Of a DNA stretch of 17,306 nt, positions 1-7,333 are shown in pieces. The stretch comes from Candidatus Moraniibacteriota bacterium (GTDB lineage: Bacteria > Patescibacteriota > Minisyncoccia > Moranbacterales > UBA11712). The first letter of the stretch is position 1, and each line of letters begins with the position of its first letter. Location of the stretch: assembly GCA_003157295.1 (NCBI GenBank), contig PMJF01000055.1:1-17306 (forward strand), read 5' to 3'. A program made the translations under genes and the position numbers. A model generated the notes under the pieces. The model was not told the origin of the DNA. It worked only from the letters and a program-made list of their open reading frames with translations, and did no database searches.

Positions 1-148
1 TTCAGGCCGTTGCGGCTTCTTCGGGATATGCTATACTGAAAGAAAATCACAGGTCGCTGATGCCAAAAAAGAAAAAAAATAAAAAAAGAAAATCCATTTT
101 AATATTTATGTCCATTGCGGCAGCCGTTCTTTTTTTGACGGTTTTTTT
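1..148 (+). repeat. Direct repeat copy 1: promoter plus signal-peptide module of A1
   Basis: Positions 1-148 are identical, base for base, to 3951-4098 (offset 3950). The identity begins at the first base of the window, so the repeat may extend further left. It ends inside a T tract: copy 1 has T7 and copy 2 has T8. The block contains a promoter, the short 5' leader and the first ~29 codons of A1, which encode the Lys-rich start and most of the hydrophobic helix. Downstream of it A1 and A2 diverge strongly. Confidence 0.95.
10..37 (+). promoter_or_regulatory. Candidate promoter of cassette 1 (extended -10)
   Basis: A TTGCGG -35-like hexamer (10-15) is followed by a 16-bp spacer and TATACT (32-37). 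The -10 is preceded by TG at 29-30, giving the extended form TGcTATACT. Transcription would start near 44, leaving a 5' leader of about 16 nt before the ATG at 60. A small hairpin, GCCG-TTG-CGGC (6-16), overlaps the -35. The sequence is repeated exactly in front of A2. Confidence 0.6.
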
Positions 149-1127
149 AATGTCACAAAAAACTAAGGCTCTTCTTGATGGCTGGGGAATTGGCATTTGG
201 AACGATACTGCGGGTTATGACTTATCCAACAATGAGCAATTTTCCGGGAAGCCAGCAATCGGCTGGATAAGCTCAAGCTCAGATGTAAGTTCTTGCATTA
301 AGGGAGCAAGCTATAGCCTACATTTTGCGGGAAATAAATCTGACATTCAGCGCGATGTGAAAGGCAAGGCTTGGTTTGGAATTGGTTCAGAGCCAGATTC
401 AGGAGGATCATGCCAAAGCGATCTTCCATCTCTCGGCTGGCTTGATTTTGAAGCCGGAACACCTCCACCCTCTTCTTGTCCGGGAGACTGCCATGCGGCC
501 CAATGGCATCAACAACCCGGAGGCGGCTATACTGGCTCGCTGGACGGTTGGGCGAAAATAACGTCCATGGGAGATAACGGCTGGGTGAGACTCAAAGGCG
601 CTAATTACAATACTACAAGTGACACGAATGGCGTACTCTCGGGATTTGCCTGGAATTCCGGATCCGAAATTTCATTGGGAGGGAATTCGGGGCTCGGCTG
701 GATAAAAATGGATGGACTCAAGATAGTGGAATGCAATATATCCTCGTGTGCCACAAAACAACTTTGCCGAGACAGTACTTTTTCAAGCTGCGACGCGAGT
801 TTTTGCGCGGGTGGGGGATCTTCCTGCGCATTGGGGTCCGATAAAATTTCTTGGACCTGCAGTAGCGGCTGCGGATCGGTATCTTGCGACAGCGGAAATA
901 TTCATTGGGTTGATCCGGAAATTGGTGCGTGCGGATCGTTCAATGGAAATTCTATTTGTGATAAGAGCAATACTCCTTCTAACAAGTTATGCGCGACGGG
1001 TACACCTTCAACGGTCAACTATACCGCGCTTACGGCGCAGTGGACCTGTGGCAACACTTGTCCGGGAGGGAGCATTGTTTCTTGCAGTGCTAGCACCCGC
1101 TGCGGCTGGATCGAAACAAATCCGTAA
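60..1127 (+). CDS. A1: exported Trp/Gly-rich, Cys-rich surface protein (cassette 1)
   Basis: Function unknown. This 355-aa protein begins with a Lys-rich stretch (residues 3-11) and a hydrophobic helix (12-31). A plausible signal-peptidase site follows, T-K-A (35-37), just before LLDGW. The middle is built from repeated Trp/Gly motifs: DGW at 40-42, GW at 68-69, KAWFGIG at 103-109, LGWLDF at 125-130, then LDGWAKI, NGWVRLKG, GFAWNSG and LGWIKMDG. GYAW...GWI motifs of this kind recur in Patescibacteria surface proteins, from memory. The last ~130 residues are Cys-rich, with WTCSSGC, ACGSFNG, LCATGTPS and WTCGNTC. I count 20 Cys in all, which suggests extracytoplasmic disulfides. It ends in CGWIETNP, shared with A2 and (as CGWTETNP) A3. 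It is the first gene of cassette 1, 27 nt before B1a. Its body resembles A3 more than A2, although its 5' end is identical to A2. Confidence 0.9.
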   Translation: MPKKKKNKKRKSILIFMSIAAAVLFLTVFLMSQKTKALLDGWGIGIWNDTAGYDLSNNEQFSGKPAIGWISSSSDVSSCIKGASYSLHFAGNKSDIQRDVKGKAWFGIGSEPDSGGSCQSDLPSLGWLDFEAGTPPPSSCPGDCHAAQWHQQPGGGYTGSLDGWAKITSMGDNGWVRLKGANYNTTSDTNGVLSGFAWNSGSEISLGGNSGLGWIKMDGLKIVECNISSCATKQLCRDSTFSSCDASFCAGGGSSCALGSDKISWTCSSGCGSVSCDSGNIHWVDPEIGACGSFNGNSICDKSNTPSNKLCATGTPSTVNYTALTAQWTCGNTCPGGSIVSCSASTRCGWIETNP

Positions 1128-1154
1128 AAGCGATCAATTTTTCTGACATATTAC

Positions 1155-1718
1155 ATGAAAAAAAAGAAATCAAAAAATAAAAAAATATATCAGCGGATAA
1201 TGTTTTGGGCTGGAGTGCTGGTCTTTGGCATCACCCTTGGCCTAATTATCCAATTCACAAGAGCTTGGGTGGATCCTTCCGGGCTTACTCCGCCGGGTGG
1301 TGATATTGCCGCGCCGATCAATGTTGGAACGGCCACCCAAACCAAGCACGGGGGTGATATCTGCGTTGATACGAATAATGACGGCGTCAATGACAGATGC
1401 TTGAGCGACCCGGGAAGCGGAGTCGCCCGGGGTACGATATTCATGTGGTCCGGAAGCTTGGCTTCTCTCGCTTCCCAAGCTCCCGGCTGGATCCTTTGTA
1501 ACGGGACCAATGGTACGCCGGATCTGCGGGACAGATTTGTTTATGGAGTATCCAATGGAGAAAACCCCGGTGCGACAGGCGGTTCACCATCCGCGTCCGT
1601 TGGCCTGGGGGGGCGCAATGATATTCGTTATGCCGGTGGCGGACCCTGGGCTGTAACCTCAGTATCTGTCTCTTACATGCCGCCGTATTACAAATTGGCC
1701 TTCATCATGAAACAGTAA
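1155..1718 (+). CDS. B1a: exported protein with phage-tail-collar-like domain, no Cys-rich tail
   Basis: A 187-aa protein with a Lys-rich N-terminus and a hydrophobic helix (about 15-32). A conserved junction, FTRA|WVDP (34-41), has Thr at -3 and Ala at -1 of a likely signal-peptidase I site. The linker PPGGDIAAPINVG...QTKHGG is typical of Patescibacteria exported proteins, from memory. DTNNDGVND (72-80) fits a DxNxDGxxD calcium-loop pattern. Residues 93-187 resemble a phage tail collar domain: GTIFMWSGS, PGWILCNG and GTPDLRDRFVYG, ending in PPYYKLAFIMK. Family members in phage tails and secreted bacterial proteins are often receptor-binding tips, but the role here is unknown. It stops right after the collar domain, whereas B1b and B2 continue into a Cys-rich domain. 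Codons 121-177 are identical in DNA to the B1b copy. No Shine-Dalgarno sequence is visible. Confidence 0.9.
   Translation: MKKKKSKNKKIYQRIMFWAGVLVFGITLGLIIQFTRAWVDPSGLTPPGGDIAAPINVGTATQTKHGGDICVDTNNDGVNDRCLSDPGSGVARGTIFMWSGSLASLASQAPGWILCNGTNGTPDLRDRFVYGVSNGENPGATGGSPSASVGLGGRNDIRYAGGGPWAVTSVSVSYMPPYYKLAFIMKQ
1515..1684 (+). repeat. 170-bp perfect repeat, copy 1 (collar domain of B1a)
   Basis: Identical over 170 bases to 2132-2301 (offset 617). It is bounded by mismatches at 1514/2131 (T/C) and 1685/2302 (G/A). It encodes the second half of the collar-like domain in both genes, including synonymous positions. Confidence 0.95.
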
Positions 1719-1777
1719 GGGCCATAAGAATATTTCTCCGGAAGGACAAAATAAATATTTATCCAATTAATAAAAAT

Positions 1778-2911
1778 ATGAAAAAAAGAGTTTTAAGAAC
1801 AAAAAAAACAATTCGGCGGATAATATTTTTGGCGGGTATATTGATTGTCGGAGCGATAGTCGGAATGACCATTAGATTCGGCCAGGCCTGGGTTGAACCG
1901 CCTTCAGCCGCTACACCTCCTGGGGGAGACATCGCCGCGCCGATCAACACGGGAGCGACGACCCAAACCAAGCATGGAGGCGATATCTGTGTTGACACCA
2001 ATAGCGACAACGTCAACGAAGCCTGTTTGAGTACCGGAAGCGGAGGCGTTCCCCAAGGCACTGTGGCCATGTGGTCCGGAAGTTTGAGCACTATACCGTC
2101 CGGCTGGGCTCTTTGCAATGGTCGCAATGGCACGCCGGATCTGCGGGACAGATTTGTTTATGGAGTATCCAATGGAGAAAACCCCGGTGCGACAGGCGGT
2201 TCACCATCCGCGTCCGTTGGCCTGGGGGGGCGCAATGATATTCGTTATGCCGGTGGCGGACCCTGGGCTGTAACCTCAGTATCTGTCTCTTACATGCCGC
2301 CATATTACAAGTTGGCCTTCATAGTAAAAATGGCAGATGGTTGGGTAAATACGGATCTCACCGGCGGCGATCACAATCAATCGGAATGCACTTCGGCCGG
2401 CGGAACAGTGCAAACTGATGGATCCAGTCAATTCTGCAAATTTATCCGGAGTTCCTGTCCTTCGGGCTGGAGCAGATATCATAACTGGTCCACGACTGCC
2501 CCCAAATCGAAAACAGGAACAAATGATGCAGGTTGTGATCAAGCTACCAATTGCACGACTAAAAATCACACCTGGGCAGATAACGCGCAGGACGAAAGCT
2601 GCACCTATCAAAATGGCGCGCATTATTCCGGACAAACCTGGACCGGACAAACTTATTATAGCTGTAGGCGGCTTGATGACTCTGGTTCGCAATATTACCG
2701 ATGTAATTTAGATGGATGTTTTAATTCCGAAGGTATATATTATTGCTATACTGGCAGCGGCGATGGTATGTATTTGGACGGTTATTGCTATGGCGGATAT
2801 GCAACGGACGATTCAAACACTTACGGTTGCGGTTATAATACTTCCTATGATTATTGTTCGGCGGAGGGAGCATCCATTAACTCTGATATCACGGAGATAG
2901 GCTGCAAGTAG
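1778..2911 (+). CDS. B1b: exported protein with collar-like domain and Cys/Tyr-rich C-terminal domain
   Basis: A 377-aa protein organised as B1a in its first half. It has a Lys/Arg-rich start, a hydrophobic helix (15-33), the junction FGQA|WVEP (34-41) and the PPGGDIAAPINTG...QTKHGGDICVD linker. The tail-collar-like domain covers about 91-187, with GTVAMWSGS, PSGWALCNG and GTPDLRDRF. It then carries a further ~190 residues that B1a lacks. These begin with GGDHNQSECTSAGGTV, FCKF and CPSGWSRY, and continue into a very Tyr/Gly/Cys-rich tail with 14 Cys, ending DITEIGCK. The even Cys number and extracytoplasmic location suggest disulfide stabilisation (inference). Sections of this domain recur in B2 and B3. 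Role unknown; surface adhesion is possible but unproven. It lies 59 nt after B1a and 38 nt before C1. Confidence 0.9.
   Translation: MKKRVLRTKKTIRRIIFLAGILIVGAIVGMTIRFGQAWVEPPSAATPPGGDIAAPINTGATTQTKHGGDICVDTNSDNVNEACLSTGSGGVPQGTVAMWSGSLSTIPSGWALCNGRNGTPDLRDRFVYGVSNGENPGATGGSPSASVGLGGRNDIRYAGGGPWAVTSVSVSYMPPYYKLAFIVKMADGWVNTDLTGGDHNQSECTSAGGTVQTDGSSQFCKFIRSSCPSGWSRYHNWSTTAPKSKTGTNDAGCDQATNCTTKNHTWADNAQDESCTYQNGAHYSGQTWTGQTYYSCRRLDDSGSQYYRCNLDGCFNSEGIYYCYTGSGDGMYLDGYCYGGYATDDSNTYGCGYNTSYDYCSAEGASINSDITEIGCK
2132..2301 (+). repeat. 170-bp perfect repeat, copy 2 (collar domain of B1b)
   Basis: Second copy of the block at 1515-1684, with no mismatch across 170 bases. The preceding ~350 bases of the two genes are only moderately similar, so the block looks homogenised or recently copied rather than part of an old, uniformly decaying duplication. 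Confidence 0.95.
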
Positions 2912-2949
2912 TTGATTTGAAATAGATTTAAAATCATTAATAGCTCTAT

Positions 2950-3825
2950 ATGGAAAAAATAAAACAAAATTTGATCCCGATCGTTTTGGTAGTCGTTTTG
3001 CTGGCTCTTGTCGGAGTGGTTATTTATCAACAGAAGGAGATCAGCAGTTTCAAAAGAGGTCCGGTTCTTAGTGAAGCAGTCAACCAAAATCCAGAATTAA
3101 AAACAAACGGACTTCCCGATTATATTGTTGATCAGAAAAAAAACGAACTGATCAATACTGTCCGAAAACTTGAGGGGACTGTGGCCGATGTGTCCGGAAG
3201 CACGATAAAAGTTTCCGCGGAGGTGATCGATCTGGAAAAAATAAAAGAAGCTGCTTCAGAAGATGAAAACACCTTTGCCAAAAAGAAAATAACATATACT
3301 GTCCGAATGAACGGCAAGACTGAGTTTATTGCAAACAAGCTAGGTTCCATCAAGGTGGGAGATACGATCAGGGTGCACACGGACGATCCGGTTTACAGCC
3401 AAAACAGCATTATGGCAACAATAGTTGTGAGTCCGGTGATAACAAACGGGCAAGCGGCCGGTAAAGATCAAAAATATGTGAGCGGTATTGTTCAAAAAAT
3501 AGGAAACAACCAATTTACGGTCAAGGCTGCGGATGAAAAAGGAAATCCGACCGACAAAATATATACAATTAAAACCGGTAGCAATACAAATTTTTTGAAG
3601 CAGGAGTTTGTTATTCCGGCGAATGTGCCTCAAAAACCGCCGCAGGGAACGGATCAAAATACTCCTCCAAGTAATAATGCCCCAGTCATTCCTCCTAACC
3701 AAACAGTAGCCAGCTTTTCAGACATTCGAGCAGGCGATTCAGTAGAGGCAATATCAAGCGAATCCGTGAAGAATCAAGATTCTTTCGAAGCAATTTCCGT
3801 TGTTATATATATTGCAAAAAAATAA
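2950..3825 (+). CDS. C1: membrane-anchored protein with two repeated beta domains (DUF5666-like)
   Basis: A 291-aa protein of unknown function. A short basic N-terminus and one hydrophobic helix (about 9-27) have no evident cleavage site after them, so an anchored, outward-facing topology is likely. A charged linker (28-70) leads to a first small beta domain (~73-162): LEGTVADVSGSTIKVSAEVIDLEK, KITYTVRMNGKTEF, IKVGDTIRVH and PVYSQNSIMATIVVSP. A second domain (~175-289) repeats the pattern: VSGIVQKIGNNQFTVKA, IYTIKTGSNTNF and DIRAGDSVEAIS. It is interrupted by a Pro/Asn-rich loop. The G.V..V..N...V...T.F......I..GD.V pattern resembles DUF5666 or OB-like domains; this assignment is tentative. 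It has no cysteines, unlike its A and B neighbours. It is the last gene of cassette 1. Confidence 0.85.
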   Translation: MEKIKQNLIPIVLVVVLLALVGVVIYQQKEISSFKRGPVLSEAVNQNPELKTNGLPDYIVDQKKNELINTVRKLEGTVADVSGSTIKVSAEVIDLEKIKEAASEDENTFAKKKITYTVRMNGKTEFIANKLGSIKVGDTIRVHTDDPVYSQNSIMATIVVSPVITNGQAAGKDQKYVSGIVQKIGNNQFTVKAADEKGNPTDKIYTIKTGSNTNFLKQEFVIPANVPQKPPQGTDQNTPPSNNAPVIPPNQTVASFSDIRAGDSVEAISSESVKNQDSFEAISVVIYIAKK

Positions 3826-3950
3826 ATTTTTACCAACATTATAGAGCTTCGCCGGGGTTTGGCCTTAGCGGGAATCGCAGAGTGGACTATTTGAAACAAA
3901 AAAAGCTTGAAAGGGACTTGATGTTTTGAGAATAGTAGCGCTGAAACACC

Positions 3951-4098
3951 TTCAGGCCGTTGCGGCTTCTTCGGGATATGCTATACTGAAAGAAAATCAC
4001 AGGTCGCTGATGCCAAAAAAGAAAAAAAATAAAAAAAGAAAATCCATTTTAATATTTATGTCCATTGCGGCAGCCGTTCTTTTTTTGACGGTTTTTTT
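3951..4098 (+). repeat. Direct repeat copy 2: promoter plus signal-peptide module of A2
   Basis: Exact copy of 1-148. The 125 bases between the C1 stop and this repeat (3826-3950) contain no gene or clear terminator that I can support. The GCCG-TTG-CGGC hairpin at 3956-3966 lies at the left edge of the repeat. Confidence 0.95.
3960..3987 (+). promoter_or_regulatory. Candidate promoter of cassette 2 (extended -10)
   Basis: TTGCGG (3960-3965), a 16-bp spacer and TATACT (3982-3987) preceded by TG at 3979-3980, identical to the cassette 1 promoter. Its position supports the A2 start at 4010 rather than any longer reading frame beginning upstream. Confidence 0.6.
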
Positions 4099-5182
4099 TG
4101 TATTCAATAAAACCTTGGCTGCCACGGAAGGCTGGGCCAAGGGGATTTGGAACGATCTTGTCATCATATCCGGTGTCGCGACCGATACCAGAATTCCAAC
4201 CATCGGCCGGCTGAGCTCCAGCGCCGGAACAAGTGGCTGTCCTTTGCCTTCCGGAGTTTCTTACGGCGTTGCTTTAGATGGAAACGATAAAGATAACCAA
4301 AGGACGTTGCGGGGAGCGGGCTGGTTCGGGGTCGGTTCAAACGCGGATCATTTTTTTGATCCCGCAACAGGGAGTCCAGCTTGTCCACCCAGTTCACCAA
4401 CTCTTGGCTGGCTCAATTTTGATCAAGGAGCTCCCTCTTTTTGCAATCCGGCTGACAAAAATGATTGCCATCCCGCCCAATGGAAAAAAAAGGACGGGGG
4501 AAATGGATTTGAAGGAACGATCGACGGCTGGGCGCAAATAACTTCCAAGATGCAAGAGCCCAAAGCAGACGGAACAACTGCCGAAAACGGTTGGGTAAGA
4601 ATATACAAAGCCAATGTTGACAGCCAAGGCGCGATATCTGATGATCCGACAAACAAAAGTAATTTCGCCTGGAATTCCGGAAATTCCGGGCCTGCCGATG
4701 ATGCTCCTGTCAATAATAATACAAATACCGGGCTGGGATGGATAGATCTGGCTGGCCTGAAAGTAAACAATTGTAACGGCTCTGTCGGGTGCTCCACAAG
4801 AGGCATGTGCCCAGGCATAAACTTTGGAGATCCAGGCGCACTTTCCTGCACGGTGGAGGAATTGTGTTCAGGAACATCAGAAACAAAGACGGTAGCATGT
4901 GATGGCAGAAAATGGACCTGCAGCAATGGTTGTGAGACGCAGTCGAATACTGTGTTTGATAAAACATGGGAGCAAGGGGAATGTGGAACTTTCAACGGTG
5001 GCTCGATTTGCGGACAGGAAGCAAAGGCTGACAGCTGGTGCAAGCAAGGAACCAAAGGCAATGAAATCCCTGGCAGTGTCACAGAAACCTGGACCTGCGG
5101 CGCGGACGCTTGCGGATCAAGCGGAAAACAGGTGACTTGTAGCGCAAAAACTCGTTGCGGTTGGATCGAAACCAACCCGTGA
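4010..5182 (+). CDS. A2: exported Trp/Gly-rich, Cys-rich surface protein (cassette 2)
   Basis: A 390-aa paralogue of A1 and A3, function unknown. The ATG at 4010 matches the A1 start. A longer in-frame TTG start at 3926 would put the promoter inside the gene and is rejected. The first ~29 residues are identical to A1, including the Lys-rich start and helix. Possible cleavage follows TLA (35-37) or LAA. The mature part keeps the Trp/Gly motifs: EGWAKGIWN, AGWFGVG, LGWLNF, IDGWAQI, NGWVRI, FAWNSGN and LGWIDLAG. The Cys-rich module carries WTCSNGC, ECGTFNGGSIC and WTCGADAC, and ends CGWIETNP. I count 19 Cys. The body diverges clearly from A1 and A3, so the shared 5' end is best explained by recombination. 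It is followed after 37 nt by B2. Confidence 0.9.
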   Translation: MPKKKKNKKRKSILIFMSIAAAVLFLTVFFVFNKTLAATEGWAKGIWNDLVIISGVATDTRIPTIGRLSSSAGTSGCPLPSGVSYGVALDGNDKDNQRTLRGAGWFGVGSNADHFFDPATGSPACPPSSPTLGWLNFDQGAPSFCNPADKNDCHPAQWKKKDGGNGFEGTIDGWAQITSKMQEPKADGTTAENGWVRIYKANVDSQGAISDDPTNKSNFAWNSGNSGPADDAPVNNNTNTGLGWIDLAGLKVNNCNGSVGCSTRGMCPGINFGDPGALSCTVEELCSGTSETKTVACDGRKWTCSNGCETQSNTVFDKTWEQGECGTFNGGSICGQEAKADSWCKQGTKGNEIPGSVTETWTCGADACGSSGKQVTCSAKTRCGWIETNP

Positions 5183-5219
5183 TTTTTATAAAGTAAATCT
5201 TTTATTTTATCATAAATTT

Positions 5220-6386
5220 ATGCGAAAGAAGAAACTAAAAGCGAAAAAATTACACCAACGGCTAACATTCTGGCTGGGAATCGTGGTTCTAGGCAGCCTC
5301 ATCGGCTTGGCCGTGCAGTTCACTCGCGCTTGGGTGGAGCCGGCCGCCCCTGCCCCGGACGGAAATATTGCCGCACCGATCAACACAGGATCAGTAGAAC
5401 AAACTAAAAACGGAACCGTGGCCCAGCCCGCCGATATCTGTGTCGATCCGGACGGTCCCCTTGGCCCCAAACCGAAAGTCTGTTTGGGCACCGGAGGAAC
5501 CAGCGGAGGAGGCGTGCCGGACGGGTCTATTGTCATGTGGAGCGGAGCAGCAGACTCCATTCCTGCTGGATGGGTTCTTTGCGATGGAAGACACGGTTCC
5601 CCGGACTTAAGGGGGAGGTTTATTCTTGGTAGTGGAGGAGGATCAGGAGCGGGAGGTTATGGTCTTGGTACTTTTACAACTTACGTTTACGGAAATAATA
5701 TTGCCGTCTATACAGCAGGCATATCGTTTCCATATTATTCCCTGGCTTTCATAATTAAAAACAGCAGTTTTGTTGGAGACACTATTATTACTGGCGGAGA
5801 TCACTACGCCTCGGAATGCACCTCGGCCGGAGGAACAGTTCAGGTGGATGGTAGTAACCAATTTTGCAAATTTAGTGGCACAAATGCATCCTGTCCATCT
5901 GGTTGGGCGCAATACAAAAAATGGTCAGAAACTTCAGGTAAGACCTGCGGGGGAGTTGCTGGTGGCAGCCCTTCTTGTCCGCCCGATCCAACTATGTCCA
6001 AGCCAACTGGCCAACACGGTTGGTCCGATGCGTCTGTTTTGGCGGAAAGTTTTCTTTATTCTGACGGTGCCCGGGTGACTAGCCCAATTGATCAAAATTT
6101 ATATCTGTATAATTTGTCCAGCTATCAAAGTGACTTGGCATCAATACATAACGAATATACACAAAATTATTGTGTCCCATACTATGGTTCGGGTTATTAC
6201 ATGGCTTGCCCAGGAGGAAATGAGCAGGGACCGTATTATGACTATGATTCGGGCCAGTATTTTACCCAGTGCTATGATAGTAATTGGTGGCAGGCAACCT
6301 ATGTTTGCCGAAAGGACAACAATTATTGCGGCAACACTAATCAGCGCACCTGTTCCGCAACTGTGACAGCGGTCGGCTGCTACTAA
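5220..6386 (+). CDS. B2: exported protein with collar-like domain and Cys/Tyr-rich C-terminal domain
   Basis: A 388-aa paralogue of B1b. Lys-rich start, helix (15-32), junction FTRA|WVEP (34-41), then PDGNIAAPINTG...QTKNG and an ICVD...VC pair. The collar-like domain has GSIVMWSGA, PAGWVLCDG and GSPDLRGRF, and ends in PYYSLAFIIK. Between these it is Gly-rich and differs from the B1 copies. The C-terminal ~200 residues carry GGDHYASECTSAGGTV, FCKF and CPSGWAQY. A Tyr-rich tail with 12 Cys in this domain ends VTAVGCY. The domain order equals B1b, but the DNA has diverged, so this cassette is older relative to the B1a/B1b exchange. Likely extracellular; binding or adhesion is inference only. It lies 27 nt upstream of C2. 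No Shine-Dalgarno sequence is seen. Confidence 0.9.
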   Translation: MRKKKLKAKKLHQRLTFWLGIVVLGSLIGLAVQFTRAWVEPAAPAPDGNIAAPINTGSVEQTKNGTVAQPADICVDPDGPLGPKPKVCLGTGGTSGGGVPDGSIVMWSGAADSIPAGWVLCDGRHGSPDLRGRFILGSGGGSGAGGYGLGTFTTYVYGNNIAVYTAGISFPYYSLAFIIKNSSFVGDTIITGGDHYASECTSAGGTVQVDGSNQFCKFSGTNASCPSGWAQYKKWSETSGKTCGGVAGGSPSCPPDPTMSKPTGQHGWSDASVLAESFLYSDGARVTSPIDQNLYLYNLSSYQSDLASIHNEYTQNYCVPYYGSGYYMACPGGNEQGPYYDYDSGQYFTQCYDSNWWQATYVCRKDNNYCGNTNQRTCSATVTAVGCY

Positions 6387-6413
6387 ATAAAAAATCAAAA
6401 ATAAAATAAGTTT

Positions 6414-7274
6414 ATGGAAAAAAAATATAAAATATTGCTAGTTGTCGCGGTTAGTATGGTCTTGATAGTCTTATTGTCTGTAGTTTTGATCGTTTTTTAT
6501 CAGCAAAAGTCCATTAATGATTTAAAGAAGCAGTTTTTCGGAACTGGTGAAAATCAGGTGGGCGAGACTGTCGACAAGCCGGTCCAACTGTCGACAAAAG
6601 CCACAGCTGTTGAAAGCGCAATTATGGAAAGCGAAAAAAATATTGCCGGGATAGTCAAGGAAGTCTCCGGTGATAAACTATCTATAGAAGCGAATATTGT
6701 CGATTTTTCGAAGTTCGGTGAATTAAAAGATGAAGATTTTGACAAAACCATAAATACTCTCCCTAAGACCAAGAAAATATATAAAGTTTCCGTGGCGGAC
6801 AATCCGGAATTTATCTCCAAAAATCTTAAGAATATCGCGGTAGGCGATACGATCAGCATAATGGCCAATGAATTGGTCTATAAAACAAATGATTTGACGG
6901 CAGTAAAGGTAATCAGTCCTTTCAGCTCGGATGGACAAGGGACTTCCTTGCCTGCCACCGGCGTTAAACCACAAGACATCAAAAGTATCTCGGGCAAAGT
7001 TACCCAGGTCGCTGATAATTCCCTGACAGTTGAAGCGATTTTCCTTGACCCGGAAAAAGTCAAAACTCAAAAAGCAATTGATCCTAAAAACCCACCCACT
7101 ATCAAGAAGTCTTATAAAGTCACAGTTAACGGAAATACGGATTTCTCTTCCAAGAAGCTAACTGATATAAAAACAGGCGATATCGTTTCAGTATTTTCCG
7201 ATACGCCAATTTTTGATACAACGGACTTTGTGGCTGTGAAGGTAGTGGCTTTGCCTGGCGTATCAAAACAATAG
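6414..7274 (+). CDS. C2: membrane-anchored protein with two repeated beta domains
   Basis: A 286-aa paralogue of C1 and C3. A single hydrophobic helix (about 7-28) is followed by a linker and two beta domains. Domain 1 spans ~75-170: IAGIVKEVSGDKLSIEANIV, KKIYKVSVADNPEF, LKNIAVGDTISIMA and LVYKTNDLTAVKV. Domain 2 spans ~190-282: ISGKVTQVADNSLTVEA, KKSYKVTVNGNTDF, LTDIKTGDIVSVFS and FDTTDFVAVKVV. The two are clear internal repeats of each other, with a ~20-residue insertion between strands, VDFSKF...LPKTK in domain 1. The protein has no Cys. The pattern recalls DUF5666/OB-like modules (tentative). It is probably anchored in the cytoplasmic membrane and faces outward. Function unknown; its constant presence behind A and B suggests a scaffold or partner role (inference). 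Confidence 0.85.
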   Translation: MEKKYKILLVVAVSMVLIVLLSVVLIVFYQQKSINDLKKQFFGTGENQVGETVDKPVQLSTKATAVESAIMESEKNIAGIVKEVSGDKLSIEANIVDFSKFGELKDEDFDKTINTLPKTKKIYKVSVADNPEFISKNLKNIAVGDTISIMANELVYKTNDLTAVKVISPFSSDGQGTSLPATGVKPQDIKSISGKVTQVADNSLTVEAIFLDPEKVKTQKAIDPKNPPTIKKSYKVTVNGNTDFSSKKLTDIKTGDIVSVFSDTPIFDTTDFVAVKVVALPGVSKQ

Positions 7275-7333
7275 GAAAAGTTTTTCCAGCCTCTCACTAA
7301 AGCAGCTATTACTGGCCTGAATCAAAAAAAATA

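Noticed and set aside
748..1146. Open frame in another + frame across the 3' part of A1
   Set aside because: It overlaps the conserved Cys-rich module of A1, lacks paralogues in A2 and A3, and resembles nothing I recognise.
1515..2301. Diversity-generating retroelement template/variable repeat pair
   Set aside because: The two copies are identical, with no adenine-specific differences, the few flanking differences are not A-biased, and no reverse transcriptase gene is present.
2912..2934. TTGATT...TAAAAT as a promoter for C1
   Set aside because: The spacer is only about 11 bp; such pairs arise by chance in AT-rich spacers.
3926..4009. 28-codon upstream extension of A2 from a TTG start
   Set aside because: It would place the duplicated promoter inside the gene. 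The identical A1 copy starts at the equivalent of 4010, and the extra residues precede a clear signal peptide.
4423..5175. Long open frame on the - strand (about 250 codons) opposite A2
   Set aside because: It mirrors a Cys/Gly-rich coding region; the translation has no recognisable domain and no promoter. It is most likely a compositional shadow.
1155..6386. Prophage or tailocin, because of the tail-collar-like domains
   Set aside because: No other phage genes are present, and the collar domains sit on proteins with bacterial export signals beside membrane-anchored partners.
7274..7287. GGAAA...TTTCC hairpin as the terminator of cassette 2
   Set aside because: Only a 5-bp stem with no U tract after it; it is too weak to call.
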